Source of the DNA: Bacteroidaceae bacterium | GTDB lineage: Bacteria; Bacteroidota; Bacteroidia; Bacteroidales; Bacteroidaceae | DNA length: 55,111 nucleotides | Direction of reading: 5' to 3' | Assembly: GCA_017467385.1 (NCBI GenBank) | Contig: JAFTSK010000035.1 | Span: 1 to 55,111 of the forward strand | Shown here: piece after piece, positions 8,680-15,109 of the stretch | How positions within the stretch are numbered: position 1 is the stretch's first letter | How the letters are laid out: the number at the start of each line of letters is the position of its first letter | Made by a program: the position numbers and the translations under genes | Notes under the pieces: generated by a model | What the model was told of the DNA's origin: nothing | The model's input: the letters and a program-made list of their open reading frames with translations, nothing else | Database searches by the model: none

Positions 8680-9915
8680 ATGAAGAACATTTTTATCATA
8701 TTGTATTTAATAATAGGTTTAACAAGCCTACAAGCACAAACCGTTACTAATCAAAAAGAAGAGAATGTAGACCTTCCGGAAAGTATGCTTTCGGATATGG
8801 ATAGTTTGTTCTGGGATTGGCAAACCAAGAATCATTTGTTTGTAGACGAAAATTGCATCACTACCCCAACCAATCCTAACATCAGTGATTCGGTTTATAT
8901 TGACCGTTTATCTCGAATACCTTCTATCATTGAAATGCCTTACAATGAAATTGTAAAGCAATATATCGAAGCATATACCAATCGTTTGCGTAATAAGGTC
9001 TCTTTCATCTTGGCAGCATCCAATTTCTATATGCCGCTGTTTGAAGAAGCATTGGATACTTACGACTTACCTTTGGAACTCAAATATTTGCCCATCATTG
9101 AATCGGCTTTGAATCCGAAAGCACTTTCCAGACAACGTGCCTCCGGGTTGTGGCAATTCATGTTAAGAACAGGTAAGCTGTATGGATTGGAAAACAACAG
9201 TTTGGTAGACGAACGTAGAGATCCCATCAAATCCACTTGGGCGGCCGCACGTTATTTGAAAGACCTTTATAATATATATAAGGATTGGAATCTTGTCTTA
9301 GCGGCATATAATTGCGGCCCAGGAAATGTAAACAAAGCCATTCGCCGGGCAGGAGGCGCTACGGACTACTGGGAAATTTATCATTTCCTCCCCAAAGAAA
9401 CTCGTGGTTATGTTCCGGGATTTATTGCCGTCAACTACGTTATGCACTATTACTGCGAACATGGTATCTGCCCAATGGAAGCGGAATTGCCGGCTACCAC
9501 CGACACGATTCACATTCACAAAGACCTTCATTTACAACAGGTAGCTGATGTTTGTCGCATGGATATAGAACAGTTGCGTAGCCTAAATCCGCAATACAAG
9601 AAAGATGTTGTTCCGGGAAACAGCAAGCCCTATGTTCTTCGATTGCCTCACAATACCGTAAATCAGTTCATTGACTTGCAAGATAGTATTTTTGCTTACA
9701 AGGCCAACATTTATCAGAAGAGAAAGACCGTTGCTGTTAAGAGTCCATCAAAAGCTTCGGGTAACTCAAAGAATGCCACTTACCATAAAATCCGTAGAGG
9801 AGACACTTTGGGAGGCATTGCACTTAAATATGGTGTTACCGTTAAACAACTTCGTCGTCTGAACAATATCAAAGGAAATGTCATCACAGCAGGCAAGACT
9901 TTGCGTATTCGATAA
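8680..9915 (+). CDS. mltD: membrane-bound lytic murein transglycosylase D-like, with LysM
   Basis: The 411-residue protein has a signal peptide (MKNIFIILYLIIGLTSLQA), then a family-1 transglycosylase domain with the catalytic Glu at 141 in LPIIESALNPKALS. GLWQFM, AAARYLKDLY and LAAYNCGPGNVNKAI follow. A clear LysM peptidoglycan-binding repeat occupies about residues 366-410 (YHKIRRGDTLGGIALKYGV), with a weaker LysM-like segment at about 275-325. It cleaves glycan strands in the periplasm. It ends the parA-parB-DUF5683-mltD run, and a strong terminator follows. Confidence 0.93.
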   Translation: MKNIFIILYLIIGLTSLQAQTVTNQKEENVDLPESMLSDMDSLFWDWQTKNHLFVDENCITTPTNPNISDSVYIDRLSRIPSIIEMPYNEIVKQYIEAYTNRLRNKVSFILAASNFYMPLFEEALDTYDLPLELKYLPIIESALNPKALSRQRASGLWQFMLRTGKLYGLENNSLVDERRDPIKSTWAAARYLKDLYNIYKDWNLVLAAYNCGPGNVNKAIRRAGGATDYWEIYHFLPKETRGYVPGFIAVNYVMHYYCEHGICPMEAELPATTDTIHIHKDLHLQQVADVCRMDIEQLRSLNPQYKKDVVPGNSKPYVLRLPHNTVNQFIDLQDSIFAYKANIYQKRKTVAVKSPSKASGNSKNATYHKIRRGDTLGGIALKYGVTVKQLRRLNNIKGNVITAGKTLRIR

Positions 9916-9937
9916 AGAAATATAACTTTTTTCATAA

Positions 9938-9976
9938 ATGCTTCTACAAGTTTTTTGTAGAAGCATCTTTTTTATT
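9938..9976 (+). terminator. terminator after mltD
   Basis: A perfect 12-bp stem, ATGCTTCTACAA (9938-9949) with TTGTAGAAGCAT (9955-9966), is followed by CTTTTTTTATTT. The second arm overlaps the upstream promoter box of the next gene. Confidence 0.88.
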
Positions 9977-9984
9977 TACTTTTG
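9954..9984 (+). promoter_or_regulatory. promoter for the rel gene, embedded in the mltD terminator
   Basis: TTTG at 9954-9957, 19 bases, then TACTTTTG at 9977-9984 fit the Bacteroides promoter consensus exactly. The TTTG lies inside the mltD terminator hairpin. The leader then carries an AGGAGG Shine-Dalgarno sequence (10000-10005) eight bases before the ATG, which is rare in this phylum. Confidence 0.8.
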
Positions 9985-10013
9985 CAAGAAAGATAATTTA
10001 GGAGGCTAATACC

Positions 10014-12290
10014 ATGACTGACGAAAAGCAGAAACAAGAACAAGCAGATGAAGAAATGATTAACCAGGGGTTTCAGAAACTGTTGGATACTTATCTTGCA
10101 ACCAAACATCGGAAAAAGGTAGAAATCATTACCAAAGCATTCAATTTTGCCAAACAAGCACACAAAGGTGTAAAGCGCCGTTCGGGAGAACCATACATCA
10201 TGCACCCTATTGCGGTAGCTCAAATCGCTTGTGAAGAAATCGGTTTGGGTTCAACTTCCATCTGTGCGGCTTTGCTACATGACGTAGTAGAAGATACCGA
10301 CTATACGGTAGAAGACATCGAGAATTTGTTCGGTCCTAAAATCGCCCAAATCGTGGATGGCTTGACAAAGATTTCCGGAGGTATCTTTGGCGATCGTGCT
10401 TCCGCACAAGCCGAAAACTTCAAGAAGTTGTTGCTGACCATGAATGACGACATTCGGGTAATCCTTATCAAAATAGCCGACCGTTTGCATAACATGCGTA
10501 CCCTCGGTTCCATGCTTCCTAACAAACAATACAAAATCGCCGGAGAAACACTGTATATCTATGCTCCTTTGGCCAATCGTCTTGGTCTGAATAAGATTAA
10601 AACCGAGTTGGAAGACTTGAGTTTCAAATACGAGCATCCAGAAGAATATGCTCGCATTGAAGCAATGCTGAAAGAAACCAAAGAAGAACGTGAAGAACTT
10701 TTCAATGATTTTACAGCTCCCATCCGCGAAAAATTAGACAAGAAAGGAATCAAATATCGTATCTTGGCACGCATCAAATCTCCTTATTCCATTTGGAACA
10801 AGATGCAGACCAAGCACATCCCTTTTGAAGAGATTTACGACATATTAGCCGTCCGCATCATCTTTGAACCGACTGATCCGGAGATGGAACTAAACGAATG
10901 TTTCGGCATTTATGTATCTATTTCAAAGATATACAAACCACACCCCGACCGTCTGCGGGACTGGGTGAACCACCCGAAGTCAAACGGTTATCAGGCACTT
11001 CATGTAACATTAATGAGCAACAAAGGCCAATGGATAGAAGTTCAAATCCGTAGTGAACGTATGAACGACATTGCCGAACAAGGTTTTGCTGCTCATTGGA
11101 AGTACAAAGATGGCAACAACCACGAAGACGAAGGAGAATTGGAAAAGTGGTTACGAACCATCAAAGAAATATTAGACGATCCTCAACCGGACGCAATGGA
11201 TTTCTTGGATACTATCAAACTGAATCTCTTTGCCTCCGAAATCTTCGTCTTTACCCCTAAAGGAGAAATCAAGACGATGCCTCAGAATAGTACGGCATTG
11301 GACTTTGCTTTCTCTATCCATACATTCTTAGGCAGTCATTGTATCGGAGCCAAAGTCAACCACAAGTTGGTGCCACTCAGTCATAAGTTACAAAGTGGCG
11401 ATCAGGTGGAAATCCTTACCTCCAAATCACAACGTGTGCAGCCTTCGTGGATAAACTTTGCATCTACGGCAAAAGCCAAAGCCAAGATTCACGCCATCTT
11501 AAAGCGTGAGCAACGAGGCATGCAACAAGCCGGAGAAGACAAACTGCAAGCCTTCCTTTCCCAAGAAAACTTGGAGTGGAACGATGATAACATTCATAAA
11601 CTGTGCGTATTGCATAACTTCAAGACTCCGGAAGAATTGTATTCGGCCATTGGATTCAAGACCATTATCTTGGGAGAAGAAGACATAAACGAACTGAAGA
11701 AAGAAAAAGCGAGTGCAAACAACTGGAAGAAGTTCATCATCCCATTTGCATTCGGAGGCAAGTCCAACAAAGAAAAGCAACAGGAAGAGAACGACAAGGA
11801 ACCAGCACAGAAGATTGACAGCAAAAAGATTTTGCGATTGACACCGGAAGGCATCCAGAAGAATTATTTGATAGCCGATTGCTGCAAACCTATCCCGGGT
11901 GATGATGCATTGGGATTCATCAACGACAAGAATCAGATTATCATACACAAACGTCAGTGTAAGGTAGCCGCCAAGCTAAAATCCGGTTTCGGAAACCGCT
12001 TGTTGGCTGTACAATGGGAGACTGGCAAAGCGTTGGATTTCCCTGTCAATATATATATTAAAGGTATCGACGCAATGGGTATCCTTCACAAAGTATCCGA
12101 CATTGTTACCGAACAGCTGAACGTAAATATCCGTAAGATTTTCATTGAAACAGTAGACGGCATCTTCGAAGGACATATCCAATTATACGTTCACAACGTG
12201 GAAGACGTAAAAGTCATCATCAAGAACCTTCAGAAGATTGAAGAGATGAAAGTCGTTACCCGAGTAGAAAAGTTTGAAGACAGACCTTAA
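10014..12290 (+). CDS. rel: bifunctional (p)ppGpp synthetase/hydrolase, RelA/SpoT family
   Basis: This 758-residue long RSH protein makes and degrades the alarmone (p)ppGpp. The hydrolase domain keeps its HD motif (LLHDVVEDT, H89-D90). The synthetase region has SPYSIWNKM, NGYQALHV and the C-terminal EQGFAAHWKYK. Next come a TGS domain (about 395-460, EIFVFTPKGEIKTMPQNSTA), a His/Cys-bearing region (LIADCCKPIPGDD) and a C-terminal ACT domain. The motif that separates bifunctional (RxKD) from synthetase-only (ExDD) enzymes reads RLRD at about 313-316, closest to the bifunctional type. Both activities are therefore predicted. Confidence 0.94.
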   Translation: MTDEKQKQEQADEEMINQGFQKLLDTYLATKHRKKVEIITKAFNFAKQAHKGVKRRSGEPYIMHPIAVAQIACEEIGLGSTSICAALLHDVVEDTDYTVEDIENLFGPKIAQIVDGLTKISGGIFGDRASAQAENFKKLLLTMNDDIRVILIKIADRLHNMRTLGSMLPNKQYKIAGETLYIYAPLANRLGLNKIKTELEDLSFKYEHPEEYARIEAMLKETKEEREELFNDFTAPIREKLDKKGIKYRILARIKSPYSIWNKMQTKHIPFEEIYDILAVRIIFEPTDPEMELNECFGIYVSISKIYKPHPDRLRDWVNHPKSNGYQALHVTLMSNKGQWIEVQIRSERMNDIAEQGFAAHWKYKDGNNHEDEGELEKWLRTIKEILDDPQPDAMDFLDTIKLNLFASEIFVFTPKGEIKTMPQNSTALDFAFSIHTFLGSHCIGAKVNHKLVPLSHKLQSGDQVEILTSKSQRVQPSWINFASTAKAKAKIHAILKREQRGMQQAGEDKLQAFLSQENLEWNDDNIHKLCVLHNFKTPEELYSAIGFKTIILGEEDINELKKEKASANNWKKFIIPFAFGGKSNKEKQQEENDKEPAQKIDSKKILRLTPEGIQKNYLIADCCKPIPGDDALGFINDKNQIIIHKRQCKVAAKLKSGFGNRLLAVQWETGKALDFPVNIYIKGIDAMGILHKVSDIVTEQLNVNIRKIFIETVDGIFEGHIQLYVHNVEDVKVIIKNLQKIEEMKVVTRVEKFEDRP

Positions 12291-12327
12291 ACGGTCTTCA
12301 AAATATAAATGGAATATTCGATGAAAT

Positions 12328-12362
12328 GGGGGGGGGAAAATGCACGTTTTCCCCCATTTTTA
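12328..12362 (+). terminator. terminator after rel, containing a nine-G run
   Basis: GGGGGAAAA (12332-12340) pairs with TTTTCCCCC (12347-12355) and ATTTTTATAT follows. The left arm begins inside a run of nine consecutive G (12328-12336), so the stem can slide, and the homopolymer is a likely slippage site. Confidence 0.75.
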
Positions 12363-12404
12363 TATAAACTTTTCCACTGTTCCATCCCCTCTAAAACCAC
12401 TGAA

Positions 12405-12504
12405 ATTTAATTTCCCTACTAAAAAGTGCCACTCCTGCAACACTCGTTGATACTCAATCGATTACGGTGGCAGATGGCTGTTTTTCCTGCCCCCTTCTGC
12501 CACC
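12405..12504. repeat. intergenic element shared with the 28.5 kb gap
   Basis: TGCCACTCCTGCAA (12427-12440), preceded by GAAATTTAATTT and followed by TGATACTCAA (12448-12457), recurs at 28504-28517 and 28604-28613 in the same order. Here a hairpin with GGTGGCAG (12466-12473) and CTGCCACC (12497-12504) follows. The 12291-12748 gap between rel and the cupin gene holds this element, the rel terminator, two GTCATTCTGAG repeats and a tandem dyad array; no gene was recognised in it. Confidence 0.6.
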
Positions 12505-12513
12505 TCTTATTTT

Positions 12514-12563
12514 GTCATTCTGAGTGCTGAACACCGTGTCATTCTGAGCATAGCGAAGATATT
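12514..12563. repeat. two direct GTCATTCTGAG repeats
   Basis: GTCATTCTGAG occurs at 12514-12524 and 12538-12548, 24 bases apart. The second copy continues as CATAGCGAAGA. From memory this resembles a dispersed intergenic repeat seen in many genomes; its role is unknown. Confidence 0.65.
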
Positions 12564-12620
12564 ACAATGAAACTTCCTCACAACCAACCACATACACCCA
12601 AAGAAGCCAATCCATCCCTT

Positions 12621-12701
12621 AATCTGTAACACGGATTAACCAATCACTGACACAAATCAGTCAATCCGTGACAGTGATTGACTGATTACTGACACAGATT
12701 A
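12621..12701. repeat. four tandem ~21-base dyad units with competing hairpins
   Basis: Units starting at 12621, 12642, 12663 and about 12685 share the pattern AATC..TGACAC..ATT. Two exclusive hairpins are possible: AATCAGTCAATC (12655-12666) with GATTGACTGATT (12676-12687), or AATCACTG (12642-12649) with CAGTGATT (12672-12679). The outer ends AATCTGT and ACAGATT (12695-12701) also pair. There are no spacers, so it is not a CRISPR array. Confidence 0.65.
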
Positions 12702-12748
12702 GAGAATACATCTATTCCTTTCAGAGTATGATACACGAATTATCAGAT

Positions 12749-13198
12749 TTACCAAGCCACCGGATCGTTCAAGATGATTCCATCCGTAGCATCTTCGGCA
12801 GTAAAGCTTTGGCCTTTGTATTGTACACAAATAACCACAAGAGGTACGTCGCCCGTATTGCGTATCGTCCGGCGGGCTTCGGGAGCAATGCGAACTACAC
12901 TTCCTTCATCAACCCCGAATGTCTGTCCGTCTATCTGAAACTCTCCCTTTCCGCTCACACAGATGTAGAGTTCTTCATGGTTCTTGTGAATATGATGAAA
13001 ACCGGTCTGTCCGCCTACCGGAAAGCTCTGAAAGGATATTTCCGCTCCGGTAGCGGCAAGCGCCTGCCCCAAGAACACCTTACCCGGAATCTGAATTTCG
13101 GGAGTCAAAGTCAATACATGTTGCTCCAGTTCATTCAATCTTCCCACCGATACGGCTGTATAGGAAGCACCTGCTGAAATCTTTTCAATCTGTTTCAT
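12749..13198 (-). CDS. cupin-domain protein
   Basis: The 149-residue protein has one conserved beta-barrel (cupin) domain. The first motif is seen in GFHHIHKNHEELYICVSGKGEFQIDG, with the metal-ligand pattern HxH(x)4E. The second is seen in VRIAPEARRTIRNTGDVPLVVICVQ, where the usual metal His is not obvious. Cupins of this size bind small molecules or act as isomerases or dioxygenases; the substrate cannot be told. It is divergent from an HxlR regulator and both share a palindromic operator, so regulation by that protein is likely. Confidence 0.85.
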   Translation of the reverse strand: MKQIEKISAGASYTAVSVGRLNELEQHVLTLTPEIQIPGKVFLGQALAATGAEISFQSFPVGGQTGFHHIHKNHEELYICVSGKGEFQIDGQTFGVDEGSVVRIAPEARRTIRNTGDVPLVVICVQYKGQSFTAEDATDGIILNDPVAW

Positions 13199-13231
13199 TT
13201 TTCTTTCAATTTAATGGTCATTAATAAAGAA

Positions 13232-13271
13232 TTGATTACTTTTGCGAGTAAAAGTAACTAAAAGTAATCAA
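13232..13271. promoter_or_regulatory. palindromic operator between cupin and hxlR genes, over a promoter box
   Basis: The 12-base arms TTGATTACTTTT (13232-13243) and AAAAGTAATCAA (13260-13271) are perfect inverted repeats. A further half-site AAAAGTAAC (13249-13257) lies between them. The left arm contains TACTTTTG (13237-13244), a TAnnTTTG promoter box facing the hxlR gene. HxlR proteins bind such dyads as dimers, so this is probably an autoregulatory operator. Confidence 0.72.
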
Positions 13272-13344
13272 CCCCACAAGAAGGTACTTTCCTGTAAGCT
13301 AGTTACTTCGGAGTAACGAATATTGGATATTAGAGAGTTAGAAG

Positions 13345-13668
13345 ATGAAAAAAACAGAAGAATTCTGCCCGATACGTGAAATCCTTTCCAAGCTGGGCGA
13401 CAAATGGTCTATGCTGGTGCTTCATTACCTGAACGAATCATCCGCCTTGCGCTTCAGCGAACTTCAGAAAGCAATCCCCGATGTATCGCAAAAGATGTTG
13501 ACACAGACATTACGCAAGCTGGAAGGAATGCACTTGATTGAACGCACCGTTTATCCCGAAGTTCCGCCTCGTGTCGAATATCGGATGACGGAGCTGGGAC
13601 GTTCGTTCATGGAAAAGCTCAATCCGCTTATCCGTTGGGCATCTGAATTTGCTGTTCACGTCAAATAA
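13345..13668 (+). CDS. HxlR-family winged-helix transcriptional regulator
   Basis: The 107-residue protein has the full HxlR layout: an N-terminal Cys in EEFCPIREILSKLGDKWSML, then FSELQKAIPDVSQKMLTQTLRKLE (winged helix-turn-helix) and the wing RTVYPEVPPRVEYRMTELG. Such proteins often sense electrophiles, formaldehyde or redox state, some through the N-terminal Cys, seen here as FCPI. It is divergent from the cupin gene across an operator-like palindrome. Its last 13 bases overlap the convergent MerR-type gene. Confidence 0.93.
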   Translation: MKKTEEFCPIREILSKLGDKWSMLVLHYLNESSALRFSELQKAIPDVSQKMLTQTLRKLEGMHLIERTVYPEVPPRVEYRMTELGRSFMEKLNPLIRWASEFAVHVK

Positions 13669-14003
13669 TCCAAGCTCTTTCGCAATTTAACCAATTCTTC
13701 TCGAATCAGTTTCAACCGGTCTACCACTTCGGAAGTCTGTTCCGTCTGCTCTTTGTTTACTTTCAGACGCTGTTTAGCTCCTTGCAAAGTCATCCCCTTT
13801 TCCTTGACCAAATGATACACCAAACGAATGTTTTCAATATCCTCTTTCCGATATTGACGGATATTTCCCCCGGCTTTTCGAGGCGAGATCATGGGAAACT
13901 CTTTCTCCCAATAACGTAGTAAAGACTCATTGACGTTGAACATTTTAGCCACTTCGCCAATGGAATAGTACAACTTTAGTTCTTTGTTCGGATTATATGC
14001 CAT
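13656..14003 (-). CDS. MerR-family transcriptional regulator
   Basis: The frame is open to 14048, but the conserved start is the ATG at 14003 (MAYNPNKELKLYYSIGEVAK), giving 115 residues; the longer form would overlap the M23 gene by 38 bases. The MerR helix-turn-helix is clear (YSIGEVAKMFNVNESLLRYW, then RKAGGNIRQYRKEDIENIRL), followed by a coiled-coil dimerisation helix. There is no C-terminal effector domain, as in short MerR-like proteins that often accompany cell-envelope genes. It lies eight bases after the M23 peptidase gene, so the two are probably co-transcribed. Confidence 0.9.
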   Translation of the reverse strand: MAYNPNKELKLYYSIGEVAKMFNVNESLLRYWEKEFPMISPRKAGGNIRQYRKEDIENIRLVYHLVKEKGMTLQGAKQRLKVNKEQTEQTSEVVDRLKLIREELVKLRKSLDYLT

Positions 14004-14010
14004 AGTCTTT

Positions 14011-14979
14011 TTAGTCAAATACCTTACCGTGATTAGCTGCAATCTCAATCATCTTATCATAATCTTCTGCACTTAGGTCCATGAAGTAGTAGTTGACCGG
14101 ATTCACCACCTTGCCCTTTACATGAACTTCGTAATGTAAATGCGGGCCGGTACTTTTTCCTGTATTTCCTACTTCGCCAATCACTTCACCTCTAACCACT
14201 TTCTGTCCTACCCGCACATCATAGTCATTCAAGTGAGCATACCAAGTCTCATAGCCGAATCCATGATCTATGATAATGAGTTTTCCGTATCCACTTTGCC
14301 AGCCTGCCTTCTTCACAGTTCCATTACCTGTGGCATATACCGGTGTACCAATATTGGCAGAAAAGTCCATGCCTGCATGAAACTTGGTCGTTTTATAAAT
14401 CGGATCAATACGCAAACCATAGCCGGAGGCGGTCTGTTTCAAGTTCTTATTGGATACCGGTTGGATGGCAGGAATACAACCCAACATCTCGTCGTGATTC
14501 TTACACAAGTCCACGACCTCATCAAAAGACTTAGACTGAATATAAAGTTGCCTGTTCAGCATGTCCATCTTTTGAGTCGTATTAATTACCAGCTCAGAGT
14601 TAGCCATATCCATCAGTTCTTCATAACGATTGGTTCCTCCATAGCCGGCCTGCCGAACTGCATCCGCTACCGGATCGGCCTGCAAAACCACTCGGTACAG
14701 ATTATCATCTCGTTGCTGGATTCCTTGCATCACCCCCAAAGCCTCATCCAAACGATGCGATAAAACTTTGTATTGAGCCAGCAAGCGGGAATTTTCGATA
14801 CGAAGTTCCTTTTCCGAGGGAGAACCAAATATCCAGATAAGCAAGATAAAACTGCCGGCCCCTAATCCCATGCCGACAAAAAGACGGCGTAATATGCTCA
14901 ACGCCCGTTGGCGAACCGTCGGATAAATTCGGTCGTATGTACGGGTTTTAGGGTTATATATATAGTAGACTTTACGCAT
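14011..14979 (-). CDS. M23-family metallopeptidase (membrane-anchored)
   Basis: The 322-residue protein has a short basic N-terminus, one membrane helix (about 36-52, GAGSFILLIWIFG), a coiled-coil-like linker and a C-terminal LytM/M23 domain. The zinc-site motifs are present: HAGMDFSA (HxxxD), WYAHLND and GPHLHYEVHV (HxH). This predicts an active periplasmic peptidoglycan endopeptidase, or a divisome or elongasome factor of the MepM/NlpD type. It is divergent from alaS with overlapping promoters and is followed by the MerR gene. Confidence 0.93.
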   Translation of the reverse strand: MRKVYYIYNPKTRTYDRIYPTVRQRALSILRRLFVGMGLGAGSFILLIWIFGSPSEKELRIENSRLLAQYKVLSHRLDEALGVMQGIQQRDDNLYRVVLQADPVADAVRQAGYGGTNRYEELMDMANSELVINTTQKMDMLNRQLYIQSKSFDEVVDLCKNHDEMLGCIPAIQPVSNKNLKQTASGYGLRIDPIYKTTKFHAGMDFSANIGTPVYATGNGTVKKAGWQSGYGKLIIIDHGFGYETWYAHLNDYDVRVGQKVVRGEVIGEVGNTGKSTGPHLHYEVHVKGKVVNPVNYYFMDLSAEDYDKMIEIAANHGKVFD

Positions 14980-15041
14980 CAGATTCCTTTTTTCATGTTT
15001 TTAAGGCACAAGACATCAAGTTTTTGTGCCAATCTTAGCGG

Positions 15042-15072
15042 CAAAAATAATAAAACCAATTATCTTTGCAAA
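15042..15072 (-). promoter_or_regulatory. promoter for the M23 peptidase-MerR operon
   Basis: On the minus strand TTTG (15072-15069), 19 bases, then TATTTTTG (15049-15042) match the Bacteroides consensus. The upstream TTTG forms a TTTGCAAA palindrome with the end of the alaS promoter box on the other strand, so the two promoters physically overlap. Confidence 0.75.
15061..15068 (+). promoter_or_regulatory. promoter box for alaS (TATCTTTG)
   Basis: TATCTTTG is a perfect TAnnTTTG element 41 bases before the alaS start. No TTTG lies 19-20 bases upstream; the nearest (15023-15026) is 34 bases away and within a GGCACAA/TTGTGCC inverted repeat (15005-15030). The call therefore rests on one box. 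Confidence 0.55.
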
Positions 15073-15109
15073 TCATTTTCAAGAATATTAATATAGAAGA
15101 ACATATAAG

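Noticed and set aside
12621-12701. Possible CRISPR array
   Set aside because: The units are directly adjacent with no unique spacers and have only about 21 bases with variable sequence.
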